Shown: positions 34,465 to 44,436 of the stretch, piece by piece
Numbering within the stretch: position 1 is the first letter of the stretch
Layout of the letters: each line of letters begins with the position of its first letter
Origin: Phenylobacterium sp. SCN 70-31
GTDB lineage: Bacteria > Pseudomonadota > Alphaproteobacteria > Caulobacterales > Caulobacteraceae
Direction: 5' to 3'
Length of the DNA stretch: 64,000 nucleotides
Assembly: GCF_001724605.1 (NCBI RefSeq)
Contig: NZ_MEEX01000013.1
Span: 1-64,000, forward strand
Notes under the pieces: model-generated
What the model was told of the DNA's origin: nothing
Databases searched by the model: none
Seen by the model: only the letters and a program-made list of their open reading frames with translations
Translations under genes and position numbers: made by a program

Positions 34465-35850
34465 GTGGCGGACTACGACTACGATCTCTTCGTCATCGGC
34501 GCCGGTTCGGGCGGTGTCCGCGCCTCGCGCCTCGCGGCCATGACGGGCGCCAAGGTGGCGGTGGCGGAAGAGCATCGCGTGGGCGGCACCTGCGTGATCC
34601 GGGGCTGTGTGCCCAAGAAGTTCATGGTCTACGCTTCAGAATACGCTCGGCATTTCGAGACGGCTCGAGGCTACGGGTGGGACGTCCCCGAGCCGGCGTT
34701 CGACTGGCCGCGGTTCCTGATGGCCAAGGACAACGAGATCGCCCGGCTTTCGGGGATCTACGTGCGCAACCTCCAGAACGCCGGCGTGGAGCTCGTTCAT
34801 GGGCGCGCCCGGCTGAAGGACCGTCACACGGTCGAGGTGGACGGCCACGGGACGGTCACGGCGGCAAAGATCCTCGTGGCCACGGGCGGAGCGCCCTGGA
34901 TGCCGCGGGAGTTGCCGGGGATCGAGCACGCCATCACCTCCAACGAGGCCTTCCATCTGGAGCAGCTTCCGAAGCGCATCGTGATCGCAGGCGGCGGCTA
35001 CATCGCCCTGGAATTCGCGGGTATCTTCAACGGCCTGGGCGTGGACACCACGGTGGTCCATCGCGGGCCCAATGTGCTGCGCGGTTTCGACGACGACATC
35101 CGCAGCCATGTGGCCGAGGAGATGGAGGCCCAGGGCGTCAAGATCCGGCTCGGAACGCAGATCGCCGGGATCGAGAAGACGGCGGAAGGCCTTGTCGCCA
35201 CCTGCGCGGACGGCCACGCCCTCGAAGCCGACGTGGTGATGTTCGCCCTGGGGCGCGCGCCCTATGCCGACGATCTGGGTCTGGAGGCGGCGGGTGTCGC
35301 GCGCTCCGAGACCGGCGCGGTGAAGGTGGACGCGTATTCCCGCACCAGTGTCGACAACATCTGGGCGGTGGGCGACGTCACCGATCGGATCAACCTGACG
35401 CCTGTTGCCATTCGCGAAGGCGCCGCTTTCGCCCAGACCGAGTTCTACGGAAATCCCACCACCTTCGACCACGACATGGTGGCCTCGGCCGTGTTCACCC
35501 AGCCGCCGGTGGGCTCGGTGGGCCTGTCCGAGGCCGACGCGAGGCGCGCGCATGGCGGCAAGATCGATATCTACCTCGCCAGATTCCGGCCGATGAAGGA
35601 GACCTTCTACGGCGGTCAGCAGCGGGCGCTGATCAAGCTGGTCGTCGAACAGGAAGGCGAGAGGATCCTGGGCTGCCATGTGGTCGGGCCGGACGCGCCG
35701 GAGATCATCCAGATGGCCGCCATCGCCCTCAAGATGGGCGTCACCAAACCGCAGTGGGATGCAACCTGCGCCGTCCATCCCACCTTGGCCGAGGAACTGG
35801 TGACCATGCGTGAGAAGCACGCGCCGCCGGCCCTGGGCCAGGTCGCCTGA
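34465..35850 (+). CDS. gor: Glutathione-disulfide reductase
   Basis: 461 residues from GTG 34465, with AAGGAG seven bases upstream. FAD-binding motif GAGSGGVRASRLAA, redox-active disulfide GGTCVIRGCVPKK (Cys43 and Cys48), NADPH-binding GGGYIALEFAGIFNGLG, second FAD motif DNIWAVGDVTDR, and catalytic His in CAVHPTLAEE at the dimer interface. It reduces glutathione disulfide with NADPH in the cytoplasm. Length and domain order match the family, and the adjacent pentose phosphate gene rpiA fits NADPH-linked physiology. Confidence 0.94.
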   Translation: MADYDYDLFVIGAGSGGVRASRLAAMTGAKVAVAEEHRVGGTCVIRGCVPKKFMVYASEYARHFETARGYGWDVPEPAFDWPRFLMAKDNEIARLSGIYVRNLQNAGVELVHGRARLKDRHTVEVDGHGTVTAAKILVATGGAPWMPRELPGIEHAITSNEAFHLEQLPKRIVIAGGGYIALEFAGIFNGLGVDTTVVHRGPNVLRGFDDDIRSHVAEEMEAQGVKIRLGTQIAGIEKTAEGLVATCADGHALEADVVMFALGRAPYADDLGLEAAGVARSETGAVKVDAYSRTSVDNIWAVGDVTDRINLTPVAIREGAAFAQTEFYGNPTTFDHDMVASAVFTQPPVGSVGLSEADARRAHGGKIDIYLARFRPMKETFYGGQQRALIKLVVEQEGERILGCHVVGPDAPEIIQMAAIALKMGVTKPQWDATCAVHPTLAEELVTMREKHAPPALGQVA

Positions 35851-35867
35851 GCCGGTCGGCCGTCCGC

Positions 35868-37073
35868 ATGGCCGTGTCGTCGGCAGCCACGACGGCGCGC
35901 CTGGGCGGGGCCCTCCGTCGCGTCGAGGGCTGGGCGCTCGTGGTCTGCGCGGGCCTGACGCCGCTCTTGGCGTGGCTGGGGCCCTTGGGTTTCGCGCCGC
36001 TCCTGGGTCTCCTGGGGCTGTTGTGCCTGAGCGCCGTGCGCGTCGGGGGGCGGGAGTCGCCGCTGGCGGCGATCCTGGTCCTGGCTGTGGTCTGGGCGGT
36101 TCTGTCGCTGGTCTGGAGCCCGCATCAGCCAGGGCGCCTGGAGGACAGCACCGCCCTCAAGCTCGCGCTACAGGCGCCGCTCTACTGGGCCGTCTGGTGC
36201 GCCGCGCGGCGCGCCGATCCCGACCTGAGGCGTCGCGCCCTTCGCGTCCTCGCCTGGGGGCTCGCCGCATACGGTGTCCTGCTGATCGTCGAGGCGCTGA
36301 CCGGGGCCGCCATCTATCAGGCCCTGCGTACGATGATCGGCGATCCGATCCGCCCCGACCTGGCGCAGAAGAATGTGGCCCAGGGCGCGTTCGCCCTGGC
36401 CCTACTCTGGCCTGTCGCCTGGGTGGGCGGTCTGCGGGCCGGCGCGCCCGGCTGGCTCGGGCTTCCGATGGCGGCCGGCGTCGCGCTGCTGGCCTGGAAT
36501 TTCGGCTATGACGCCGTGCTCGCCTCTGTGGGCCTGGCGGTCGCGACCGCCGCGCTGGTCCTGGTCTGGCCGCGCTCTGCGCCGAAGGCCTTGGGGCTGG
36601 GCGGGGCGAGCCTGGTGGTGGCGATGCCGGTGATGTTGATCTTGCTGCACGCAGGGGGCTTCGGCGCGGGCGCGGCCGGGCTACCGGAATCCTGGTCGCA
36701 ACGGGTCGGATACTGGCTCTATGCGCTGGACCGCATCGCCGAGCATCCCTGGCGGGGGTGGGGGCTGGACGCCAGCCGCGCCTTCAGCCCCCACATACAA
36801 CTCCATCCGCACAACGGTCCCTTGCAGCTGTGGCTGGAACTGGGGTTTGCGGGTGTCGTGGCGGGCGCCCTGGTCTGGGCCTTCGTGTTCCGTCGGCTCG
36901 TGAGGGATGAGCGCAGCGTGGTGGCGGCGGGGATCGCCGGCTCGGGCGCCGTCTACCTCCTGTTCGGCGCCGTCAGCTTCGGGATCTGGCAGGAGTGGTG
37001 GTTGGCCCTGGGCGCGCTGGCCGCGAGCGCCGCCGCCCTGGCCGATGGCGAGGAGATCGCGGCGACCACCTGA
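35868..37073 (+). CDS. O-antigen ligase/polymerase family membrane protein
   Basis: 401 residues from ATG 35868 with about ten hydrophobic segments. The large periplasmic loop before the last helices contains [20 protein letters not shown] followed by [16 protein letters not shown], matching the H-x-HN-x-x-LQ-x-x-x-E-x-G signature of the Wzy/WaaL family. It may polymerise or ligate surface polysaccharide in the inner membrane. No glycosyltransferase genes are adjacent, so the polymer is unknown. Confidence 0.85.
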   Translation: MAVSSAATTARLGGALRRVEGWALVVCAGLTPLLAWLGPLGFAPLLGLLGLLCLSAVRVGGRESPLAAILVLAVVWAVLSLVWSPHQPGRLEDSTALKLALQAPLYWAVWCAARRADPDLRRRALRVLAWGLAAYGVLLIVEALTGAAIYQALRTMIGDPIRPDLAQKNVAQGAFALALLWPVAWVGGLRAGAPGWLGLPMAAGVALLAWNFGYDAVLASVGLAVATAALVLVWPRSAPKALGLGGASLVVAMPVMLILLHAGGFGAGAAGLPESWSQRVGYWLYALDRIAEHPWRGWGLDASRAFSPHIQLHPHNGPLQLWLELGFAGVVAGALVWAFVFRRLVRDERSVVAAGIAGSGAVYLLFGAVSFGIWQEWWLALGALAASAAALADGEEIAATT

Positions 37074-37191
37074 CTCCACCCCCCTGACTCTGGTGAGCTT
37101 CCGCTCGCAGCGACGCGGCCCATCGACGCTGCGGACCATTGCGCGTAAAACGCCCGGCCCGCCGACGACGGCGGTGATCGGACCGAAGACC

Positions 37192-38571
37192 ATGACCGAA
37201 CACTGGAACCCCGCATCCTGGCGCGCAAAGCCCGCGAAGCACATCCCGACCGACTATCCGGATCAGGCCGAGCTGAGCCGCGTCGAAACCCAGCTCCGCA
37301 AGATGCCGCCGCTGGTGTTTGCGGGCGAGGCCCGCCGGCTGAAGGGCCTCCTGGGCGACGTCGCGGCCGGCAAGGCGTTCCTCCTCCAGGGCGGCGACTG
37401 CGCTGAGAGCTTCAAGGAGTTCGCGGCCGACAACATCCGCGACACCTTCCGTCTGATCCTGCAGATGGCCGTTGTGCTGACCTTCGCCGGCGGCAAGCCG
37501 ATCGTGAAGGTCGGCCGCATGGCGGGCCAGTTCGGCAAGCCGCGCAGCTCGCCGGTCGAGACGATCGGCGGCGTCGAACTGCCGTCGTACCGCGGCGACA
37601 ACATCAACGGCATGGACTTCACGCCCGAGAGCCGCACGCCCGACCCCCAGCGGCTGATCCAGGCCTATGGCCAGTCGTCGTCGACGCTGAACCTGCTGCG
37701 GGCGTTCGCGGGGGGCGGCTACGCCGACCTCTACAACATCCATCGCTGGACCCTGGGCTTCGTGAACGACAGCCCGCAGGGCGCGCGATACCGCGAGCTG
37801 TCGGAGAAGATCTCCGAGGCCCTGACCTTCATGGCCGCCATCGGGGTCACGCCCGAAACCCATCCCGAGATGCACCGGGTGGAGTTCTTCACCAGCCACG
37901 AGGGCCTGCTGCTGGGCTACGAGGAGGCCATGACCCGGGTCGATAGCACCTCGGGCGAATGGTACGACACCTCGGCGCACCTGCTGTGGATCGGCGAGCG
38001 CACGCGTCAGCTCGACGGGGCGCACATCGAGTTCTTCCGCGGCATTCGCAACCCCATCGGGGTGAAGGTGGGGCCGACGCTGGAGGCCGACGAGCTGAAC
38101 CGCCTGATCGACGTGCTCAACCCCAAGGCCGAGCCGGGCCGGCTGACGCTGTACGGCCGCTTCGGGCACGACAAGATCGCCGACCGCCTGCCGGCCCTGT
38201 TGCGCGCCACCCAGGGGCGCAGCGTGGTGTGGGCCATCGACCCGATGCACGGCAACACGCTCACCGCCGCCAACGGCTACAAGACCCGGCCGTTCGACCG
38301 CATCCTCTCCGAGGTGAAGGCCTTCGTGGACATCTGCGCGGCCGAAGGGACCCATCCCGGCGGCGTGCATCTGGAGATGACCGGCCAGAACGTCACCGAG
38401 TGCCTCGGCGGCGCCCGAGCCCTGACCGAAGGCGACCTGGCCGACCGCTACCACACCCACTGCGATCCGCGCCTGAACGGAGAGCAGGCGCTGGAGCTCG
38501 CGTTCCTGGTGGCCGAACGGCTCAAGGACGACCGGGTGGACCCGTCGGAGCGGATGGCGCAGGCGATCTGA
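37192..38571 (+). CDS. 3-deoxy-7-phosphoheptulonate synthase, class II (plant type)
   Basis: 459 residues from ATG 37192. It condenses phosphoenolpyruvate and erythrose-4-phosphate to DAHP, the entry to aromatic amino acid synthesis. Class II features: starts with a W-x-P-x-S-WR stretch, [41 protein letters not shown]-like [14 protein letters not shown], and [11 protein letters not shown], with [15 protein letters not shown] binding the metal. This class is usual in Caulobacterales. Cytoplasmic. Confidence 0.95.
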   Translation: MTEHWNPASWRAKPAKHIPTDYPDQAELSRVETQLRKMPPLVFAGEARRLKGLLGDVAAGKAFLLQGGDCAESFKEFAADNIRDTFRLILQMAVVLTFAGGKPIVKVGRMAGQFGKPRSSPVETIGGVELPSYRGDNINGMDFTPESRTPDPQRLIQAYGQSSSTLNLLRAFAGGGYADLYNIHRWTLGFVNDSPQGARYRELSEKISEALTFMAAIGVTPETHPEMHRVEFFTSHEGLLLGYEEAMTRVDSTSGEWYDTSAHLLWIGERTRQLDGAHIEFFRGIRNPIGVKVGPTLEADELNRLIDVLNPKAEPGRLTLYGRFGHDKIADRLPALLRATQGRSVVWAIDPMHGNTLTAANGYKTRPFDRILSEVKAFVDICAAEGTHPGGVHLEMTGQNVTECLGGARALTEGDLADRYHTHCDPRLNGEQALELAFLVAERLKDDRVDPSERMAQAI

Positions 38572-38608
38572 CCGCCGGCGCTGCTGCGCCCCTGTGCCTT
38601 CGCTGTCA

Positions 38609-38633
38609 CGGTCGGCCTTTCGAGGGCCGACCG
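38609..38633 (+). terminator. GC-rich hairpin after the DAHP synthase gene
   Basis: CGGTCGGCC and GGCCGACCG (perfect 9-base arms) flank a 7-base TTTCGAG loop, 37 bases after the stop codon. No T-run; termination is likely but not certain. Confidence 0.5.
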
Positions 38634-38708
38634 CGACCCACGCTGGCCTTGCCTGTTTTTGACGCGGGCGCCAGTGTCCGCGCCTCTTTGAAAACCGGGA
38701 CCATCGTC

Positions 38709-40079
38709 ATGGACCGCGCAGCGGCCCAAGAGCCTTCGCTCGTCCGTCGGGACCTCTCGACCCTGCTCAAGCTGTCGGGGCCGGTGGTGCTGTCGCGTCT
38801 GGGCATCATGACGATGGGGCTGACGGACGCCGTGGTCGTCGGCCGCTACTCGGCGACCGAGCTCGGCTACCATGCCCTCGGCTGGGCGCCGACCAGCGTG
38901 ATCCTCACGGCGGTCGTCGGCCTGCTCACGGGTATCCAGGTCATGACCGCCCGCGTGATCGGCGAGGGGCGTCCCGAACGGACCGGGGCGATCCTGCGGC
39001 GGGGCCTCTCGTATGCATTGTGGATCGGGCTCGCCTCCACGGCTGTGCTGATGCTCGTAGGCCCGCCGTTCCTGAACGTCATCGGCCTGGAGAAGGACCT
39101 GGCTGAAGGGGCGACGCGGGTTCTGCTCATCTTTTCACTCTCGCTGACGGGCTACGCGATCTCGGTGGCCGCCTCGTTCTGGCTGGAGGGCTTGTCGCGC
39201 CCGGGCCCCGCCGCCTGGGCCATGTGGGCGGCCAATGTGGTGAACCTGGCGCTGGTTCTGCTGCTGGTGCCCGGAACTCTGGGCCTGCCCGCCATGGGCG
39301 CCGCCGGCGCCGCCTGGGCGACCACGGGCGCGCGGGCGTTTCTCGCTGTCGCGATGCTGAGCTACATCGCCCTGATGCCCCAGGCGCGCAGCCTGGGAGT
39401 CTTCGCCAGGCCCGAGCGCGACCGGGCGGCCGAGGCCGAGCAGCGCCGCATCGGCTATGGCGCCGGCGCCTCGAACTTCCTGGAGGTCTCGGCCTTCGCC
39501 AGCATGAACATCATCGCCGGCTGGATAAGCGGCCTGACGGTGGCGGCCTGGGCCATCGTGCTGAACGTCGCGGCCATCGTCTTCATGGTCCCGCTGGGTC
39601 TGGCGACGGGTGCGGCGGTCCTGGTGGGCAAGGCGTACGGCGCGCGGGATCCCGCGGGCGTGAACCGGGCCGGCGCCATCTCCTTCGCGCTGACGGCGGT
39701 GTTCGGACTCCTGGTCTCCCTGGCCATCTGGCCCACCGCGAACCTCATCGCGGGTGGCTACACCACCGACGCGGCGACCATCGCCCTGGCGGCGCCCGCC
39801 CTGGTCCTTTCGTGCCTGTTCTTCTTCCCAGACTGCCTGCAGGTGGTGGCCGCCCAGGCCCTGCGCGCCCGCGGGGATGTCTGGCTGCCGACCTACACCC
39901 ACCTGGCCAGCTACATCCTGGTGATGATGCCGCTGGCCTGGTGGCTGGCCATTCCGATGGAGATGGGGATCATCGGCATCGTCTGGGCCGTGGTCGCCGC
40001 CAGCTTCCTGTCGGCGGGCCTGTTGCTGGGGCGCTTCTGGTTGCTCAGCCGACGAGACGCGCCGTCGCTTCGGGCCTGA
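38709..40079 (+). CDS. MATE family efflux transporter
   Basis: 456 residues from ATG 38709, with twelve hydrophobic segments. The MATE repeat pattern is visible: LLKLSGPVVLSRLGIMTMGL and TDAVVVGRYSATELGYHALG in the first half, and NFLEVSAFASMNIIAGWISG with AATVLVGKAYGARDP-like AAVLVGKAYGARD in the second. It would expel cationic or small hydrophobic compounds in exchange for H+ or Na+. The TetR regulator gene converges tail to tail 13 bases away but more likely controls the gene on its other side. Confidence 0.92.
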   Translation: MDRAAAQEPSLVRRDLSTLLKLSGPVVLSRLGIMTMGLTDAVVVGRYSATELGYHALGWAPTSVILTAVVGLLTGIQVMTARVIGEGRPERTGAILRRGLSYALWIGLASTAVLMLVGPPFLNVIGLEKDLAEGATRVLLIFSLSLTGYAISVAASFWLEGLSRPGPAAWAMWAANVVNLALVLLLVPGTLGLPAMGAAGAAWATTGARAFLAVAMLSYIALMPQARSLGVFARPERDRAAEAEQRRIGYGAGASNFLEVSAFASMNIIAGWISGLTVAAWAIVLNVAAIVFMVPLGLATGAAVLVGKAYGARDPAGVNRAGAISFALTAVFGLLVSLAIWPTANLIAGGYTTDAATIALAAPALVLSCLFFFPDCLQVVAAQALRARGDVWLPTYTHLASYILVMMPLAWWLAIPMEMGIIGIVWAVVAASFLSAGLLLGRFWLLSRRDAPSLRA

Positions 40080-40092
40080 ATCCGGCGCGCCC

Positions 40093-40740
40093 TCAGTCGG
40101 GCTTCAGCACGCGGCGGCAGAGGTGGATCAGCGCCGAAGCCACCTGCTCGGGGTCGTGTTCCCCTGAGGCCGCGGCATGGTCCAGCACGCCGTGCAGGGC
40201 GGAATAGAGGAAGACGGCGACGAACTCCGGGTCGGCCGCCAACCACGCGCCGGCGGTCGCGCCGCGGGCGATAAGGTCCCGGAGATAGGCCACGCCGCGG
40301 CCGTGACTGGTCAGGTCCTCCCGGAGCCCGGGCGCGCCACCGCCGTGGAACAGAAGCTCGTTCAGCGCGAGGTTCCGGGGGGAAAGGCACAGCGCCAGCC
40401 CGTGGCGGACCCAGGTGTCCAGTCGCCCGTCCCAGTCGTCCGGAGCGCAGGTGTCGACCCGGGCGGCCACCTCGCTCAGGATATCTTCGACGAACCGCTC
40501 GCGCAGCGCCGCGACGACCGCGTCCTTCGAGGCGAAGTGCAGGTAGAAGCTGCCTTTGGCGATGGCGGCGCGCTGAGTGATGTCGCTGACGCTGAAGCCG
40601 GCGACACCCTTCTCGCGCACGACAGCCTCGGCCGCCGTCAGGATTTCACGGCGCCGGACATCGGCCGGTTTGGTCCTGGGCGAAACGTTCGAGGGCAGAG
40701 CCGCCTCCTTGGAAAGCTTCAAGACTACAGCGGTCCGCAC
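40093..40740 (-). CDS. TetR-family transcriptional regulator
   Basis: 215 residues from GTG 40740. A CTG at 40698 has AAGGAGG five bases upstream and would shorten the protein to about 200 residues. The helix-turn-helix is REILTAAEAVVREKGVAGFS followed by VSDITQRAAIAKGSFYLHFA. The C-terminal ligand domain is unremarkable. The divergent methyltransferase gene shares a palindromic operator with it, so it probably represses both that gene and itself. Confidence 0.9.
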   Translation of the reverse strand: MRTAVVLKLSKEAALPSNVSPRTKPADVRRREILTAAEAVVREKGVAGFSVSDITQRAAIAKGSFYLHFASKDAVVAALRERFVEDILSEVAARVDTCAPDDWDGRLDTWVRHGLALCLSPRNLALNELLFHGGGAPGLREDLTSHGRGVAYLRDLIARGATAGAWLAADPEFVAVFLYSALHGVLDHAAASGEHDPEQVASALIHLCRRVLKPD

Positions 40741-40765
40741 TTGGCGCCATAGGGTGGCCGTTATA

Positions 40766-40782
40766 TGACTGACCGTCAGTCA
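40766..40782. promoter_or_regulatory. TetR-type operator palindrome
   Basis: TGACTGAC and GTCAGTCA (perfect 8-base arms) around a single C. It lies between the divergent TetR and methyltransferase genes, 26 bases from the TetR gene start, and looks like a classical TetR-family operator. Confidence 0.8.
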
Positions 40783-40794
40783 ATGGATGGGCTC

Positions 40795-41466
40795 ATGGAA
40801 TCGCATCTCGCGTCATCGTCCGACACCTATGCGGCCGCCTGGACGCCCCTCGTCTACGACGGTCTCATCTGGAGCATGTTCCTGCCGCTCGGCGGGGTAG
40901 GGCGCATGCGGGACCGGGCCTTGGCGCGCATGGGGCCGGTCGGGGGACGACGCATCCTGGAGCTTGGCTGCGGCACGGGCGCGCTCACCCGCCGGCTGAC
41001 GCGGCAGGGCGCCCGTGTGACGGCGGTCGACGGTTCCCGGTCGATGCTGGGCCGGGCCCGGGCGCGGGCTCCGGCGGCGACGTTCGTCCACACCCGTCTG
41101 GAGATCCTGCCGGATCTGGGAGCGTTCGATCAGGTTCTTTGCGCCTTCGTGCTGCACGAGCTGCCGACCGTCGTCCGGAGGCGGGTTCTCGATGCCGCCA
41201 GCCGCATGCTTCGGCCCGATGGGCGGCTGATCATATTGGACCATGCCGCGCCCAGCGACGGAGCTTTCGCCCGGGCCTGGCGCGGCTTTCTCTCGCGGCT
41301 CGAACCCCCCAGCGTCGCGGAATGCCTCGCCGACGGCTACGACCGCGACCTCCAGGCCTGTGGCTACGATCTCGTTTCGCGTGAGAGTCTGGCGCGGGGT
41401 TGTGCGCAACTCGTGATGGCTCGGCCGGGCTCCGGTGCGACCGCACTGGGTTCGCCCCAGCGGTGA
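40795..41466 (+). CDS. Class I SAM-dependent methyltransferase
   Basis: 224 codons from ATG 40795; starts at 40765 and 40783 are in frame, but the first would place the operator palindrome inside the coding sequence. SAM-binding motif I is RILELGCGTGALTRRLTRQG, motif II VTAVDGSRSM, and LCAFVLHELP is a later motif. It belongs to the ubiquinone/menaquinone methyltransferase-like group; the YDGLIWSMFLP N-terminus resembles small-molecule or lipid methyltransferases. Likely derepressed by the ligand of the adjacent TetR protein. Substrate unknown. Confidence 0.87.
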   Translation: MESHLASSSDTYAAAWTPLVYDGLIWSMFLPLGGVGRMRDRALARMGPVGGRRILELGCGTGALTRRLTRQGARVTAVDGSRSMLGRARARAPAATFVHTRLEILPDLGAFDQVLCAFVLHELPTVVRRRVLDAASRMLRPDGRLIILDHAAPSDGAFARAWRGFLSRLEPPSVAECLADGYDRDLQACGYDLVSRESLARGCAQLVMARPGSGATALGSPQR

Positions 41467-41488
41467 CGCGCGTGGAACGGCAGGCGGG

Positions 41489-42391
41489 TCAGGCGCCGGC
41501 GCCCAGGACCCAGCCTTCCTCGCGCTCGGCGTCCAGGATCACGTCGGCGGCGGTGTCCTTCGCCGGACCGAACAGCGGGCCCAACTTGTTGGCCTCGTCC
41601 AGCCGCGCGAAATGCTCGGCGGTGGTGCGCACCTGCGCCAGATCCTTCACCTCGCCCGGAGCCGGTTGCGGCTTGAGCAGCGAGGGATAGACCTCGGCCA
41701 CCACCGCATCGACGCCGTCGAGGTCGGCCTCCGTCAGGGTCTTGAAACCGGTCTCGAACGGCCAGACGCGCACGCCGTCCCCCCGAGTGTCCCGCAGGCG
41801 CCGGACGAAGGGGATGCCCAGGATGGCCTGCCCCCCCACCGAGCCATTGTAGTAGAGCTTCCAGATCGACGCCGCGCCCTTGGCGGCCAGGTCCGCGTGG
41901 CGATACTCGGGCAGGTCGTCCGGGCCGTGCTCGCGGGTGCGCTTGGGTTGCAGTGTGGTCAGGGTGTCCTTGGGCGGGCAGCCCCAGAACGGGAACGGCC
42001 CGCCGGTCAGACGCCGGTTGATCTCCGAGCCGACGCCGAAGCGGTTGTTCGTATTGTCGGGCTTGTCCTTCACCATCCGCGCGAGCTGATCCCAGGTGGC
42101 GCGCCAGGGCGTTTCGCCAGGCAGGCTGAGCGCGGTGGTGAATCCCCGCGGGAAGCCCAGCGGAAAGTCGAAACCCACCAGGGCGCGTTCTCCGCGCTTC
42201 TTCAGGTCGTCGAGAATGGCGTTCAGCCGGACCTCGGCGTCCGCGCGCGTGGGCGGATTGAAGCTCTCGAAAGCCATGCGAAAGCGGATGTCGCGCTTCA
42301 GGACGCCGATCCAGATGGAATCGGCGCCGGTCGTCGGCTTGGCCGCCGCGCTCCAGTCGACGATCACATAGGCGCTGAACAGGCGCGGCAC
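41489..42391 (-). CDS. Conserved hypothetical protein with RNase H-like start
   Basis: 300 residues from GTG 42391. The N-terminus AYVIVDWSAAAKPTTGADSI followed by WIGVL resembles the first strand and catalytic Asp of an RNase H/DUF429-like fold, and VGFDFPLGFPRGF supplies a second acidic strand. Relatives are sometimes labelled molybdopterin-guanine dinucleotide synthesis protein without firm evidence. No membrane segment. The 257-base gap upstream (42392-42648) holds no gene that I can support. Confidence 0.75.
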   Translation of the reverse strand: MPRLFSAYVIVDWSAAAKPTTGADSIWIGVLKRDIRFRMAFESFNPPTRADAEVRLNAILDDLKKRGERALVGFDFPLGFPRGFTTALSLPGETPWRATWDQLARMVKDKPDNTNNRFGVGSEINRRLTGGPFPFWGCPPKDTLTTLQPKRTREHGPDDLPEYRHADLAAKGAASIWKLYYNGSVGGQAILGIPFVRRLRDTRGDGVRVWPFETGFKTLTEADLDGVDAVVAEVYPSLLKPQPAPGEVKDLAQVRTTAEHFARLDEANKLGPLFGPAKDTAADVILDAEREEGWVLGAGA

Positions 42392-42648
42392 GGCGCTACT
42401 CCGGGAACCAAAGGAAGAGGATGCGGCCTTGTACGATATCGCCCGCGGAAAGGGCAGAGCTATCGCACCCAGACGGATTGCAGGCTCTTGGCGAGAGACG
42501 ACGGTCGCTCATCCGCCGTACACCTCGGCGCGGCTGGCCGGCTTCGCAAGGCGCTCCTATGCAGGTTCCTGCTCCACCGGCTCTCGGCTGATGTGCCACG
42601 ACAACAGCCTTCGCGGGGCTAGGCGAACAACCTTCTTGGCAAGGACAC

Positions 42649-43629
42649 TCAGGCGTCCTTGAAGTCGAACCGCACGCGGGATCGGCCGAAGTCCAGGGCG
42701 ACCTGCTCGAACTGGCTCAGGAGGTCGATCCCCAGGACCAGGGCGGGGCTGTTCTCCAGGTTCCAGATCCTGAACACATGCATGTCGGCGCAGGTCACCG
42801 GCACGTTGCCCAGGTGCAGCCCGCCCAGTCGGAGGAAGGGCAGGAACACCGCCTCGCCGTAGAAGGGCTCGCCGGCCAGGGTCTCCATCCGGACGGATTG
42901 CGGCGGCCCCGTAGCGCCTGCGCGCTTCTCCTGCGCCCTGACCAGATCGCGCAGCCTGCTGTTGCACAGGGTGCCCTGGGCGCCGGAGTCGATGATGGCG
43001 CTGATCCGCCGCCCCGACAGTTCGGCGTCGACGATGGTGAGCTGGCCCTTCCGACGCCGGGCCGGGACCACGACCGTCCGTCCCGGCTCGTTCCGGTCGC
43101 TTCGGGATTCGACGATCAGCATCCGCCGCCCCTTGAAGTCCAGGACCAGACGCTGGCCCTTCAGCCAGTCGATCCCCAGGACGCCGTCCACCTCCGCGCC
43201 CTTGATGGGCAGAGCGGGCGCCTTCACGTTCCGACGCTCCCGCGGGCCGACCTGCAGGTTGTCGAGATGAACGATGGGGCGACTACGGACGCCCACCAGC
43301 GTGTGCACGGGCGCGGAGTCCACCGTCCGCAGTGCGAGCTGGTCGGCGAGACGGTTGGACACGCAGCTCACGTTCGCGCCGGTGTCCAGGAGGAAGTTGA
43401 ACGGCCCCCGGCCGTTGATGCTGACCGGCGCCAGCATGTGTTCGTGCGCGGATTCCCGCGTCGCCAGTTCGGTTTCGGCGCCCGCCTCGTCGGGGTGCTC
43501 GATCACCGGCGCCGGGTCGTCGGGTTCGGAGGCCAGGGCTCGGGCGCCCGTCGCTCCCATGGCGCCCGTCGCTCCCATGGCTCCAGCCGCCAGCAGGCCG
43601 ACGGCGGCTTGGCGACGCGTAGGCGGCAT
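42649..43629 (-). CDS. Exported retropepsin-like aspartyl protease with two catalytic motifs
   Basis: 326 residues from ATG 43629, chosen because GGGAGG lies six bases upstream; ATG 43650 is the other option. The N-terminus MPPTRRQAAVGLLAAGAMGA looks like a twin-arginine signal. Two retropepsin-type motifs are present: FNFLLDTGANVSCVSNRLAD and ISAIIDSGAQGTLCNSRLRD, each followed by a VLGIDWL- or VLGIDLL-type flap-distal strand. So a single chain may form the two-lobed active site normally made by a dimer. Periplasmic location is likely. An 18-base tandem duplication encodes GAMGAT twice in the signal region. Confidence 0.85.
   Translation of the reverse strand: MPPTRRQAAVGLLAAGAMGATGAMGATGARALASEPDDPAPVIEHPDEAGAETELATRESAHEHMLAPVSINGRGPFNFLLDTGANVSCVSNRLADQLALRTVDSAPVHTLVGVRSRPIVHLDNLQVGPRERRNVKAPALPIKGAEVDGVLGIDWLKGQRLVLDFKGRRMLIVESRSDRNEPGRTVVVPARRRKGQLTIVDAELSGRRISAIIDSGAQGTLCNSRLRDLVRAQEKRAGATGPPQSVRMETLAGEPFYGEAVFLPFLRLGGLHLGNVPVTCADMHVFRIWNLENSPALVLGIDLLSQFEQVALDFGRSRVRFDFKDA
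43543..43578. repeat. 18-base tandem duplication in the protease signal region
   Basis: GGCGCCCGTCGCTCCCAT occurs twice in a row (43543-43560 and 43561-43578), adding one in-frame GAMGAT unit. It is a likely slippage hotspot. Confidence 0.9.
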
Positions 43630-43742
43630 GGCGAGCCTCCCTGGACCCATTTTCTTCAGGATACCATCGTTCGGAGATTGTCGCCACGCGCGGCGCCTGC
43701 GGCCTCAACCTTGCGGCAAGGGTTTTCCTGGAAAAGCAAAGC

Positions 43743-44192
43743 ATGCTCCGCCGCGCCTTCCTGTTCGCCGCCGCCGGCCTGTCCGCCGCGTCCGCCACCG
43801 GACCGGGCGCCTGGGCCGCCGAGCCCAAGGCGAAGGACGGCGACGGCAAGGGCGACGTCGGCCAGTACGTGGAACTGCAGCCGGTGGGCCTGCCGATCGT
43901 CCTGGATCGGAAGCTGGTGAACTACATCTTCGTCCGTATCCGGATAAACCTGACCAGCACGGCCAACGCGGCGCGCCTGCGCGAGAAGGAGCCGTTCTTC
44001 CGCGACGCCCTCGTGCGGACGGCGCATCGCACGCCGTTCACGCTGCCGTCCGATCTCGCGGCGATCGACGTCGCGAAGCTCTCCGCCGCCCTGAAGCGCG
44101 ACGCCGCCGCGATCGCGGGGCCGGGCCAGATCCTGTCGGTCGAGGTGACGTCACAGGCGCCCCGCCGGCGGGGATTGACGCCCGCCGCCTGA
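43743..44192 (+). CDS. Exported hypothetical protein
   Basis: 149 residues from ATG 43743. The N-terminus [20 protein letters not shown] is a signal peptide, possibly Tat-like. Mature part has [40 protein letters not shown] and a helical C-terminus with [14 protein letters not shown]. The layout resembles FliL-like periplasmic domains (beta strand, then helix), but I would not assign it. The divergent protease gene starts 113 bases away. The 244 bases downstream to hppA hold a GC-rich leader and no gene that I can support. Confidence 0.7.
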   Translation: MLRRAFLFAAAGLSAASATGPGAWAAEPKAKDGDGKGDVGQYVELQPVGLPIVLDRKLVNYIFVRIRINLTSTANAARLREKEPFFRDALVRTAHRTPFTLPSDLAAIDVAKLSAALKRDAAAIAGPGQILSVEVTSQAPRRRGLTPAA

Positions 44193-44436
44193 CATCCCGC
44201 CGCGGCCTCGCTCACAGGCGACGCCTGCCGCCTGCCGCCGCGTGAACCGCCCCCGGCGGGCAGGTTGCGTGGCTCCTCGAAACCTGAGTAGGCTTCCAAG
44301 TCTTTCCCGGGCCGCGACGTGCGGTCCTGGAACGAGTTGGGGAAACGCACAGGAGCAAGGGGTCCGCGACGCCCGCCCGCAGTGGCGGCCGAGGTCCTCC
44401 CTCCGCATACATGCTCGCAGAGGGGCGATAAACGAG

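Noticed and set aside
42396..42648. Short frames on both strands between the RNase H-like gene and the protease gene
   Set aside because: They have mixed composition, no start signals and no family features, so I do not report a gene.
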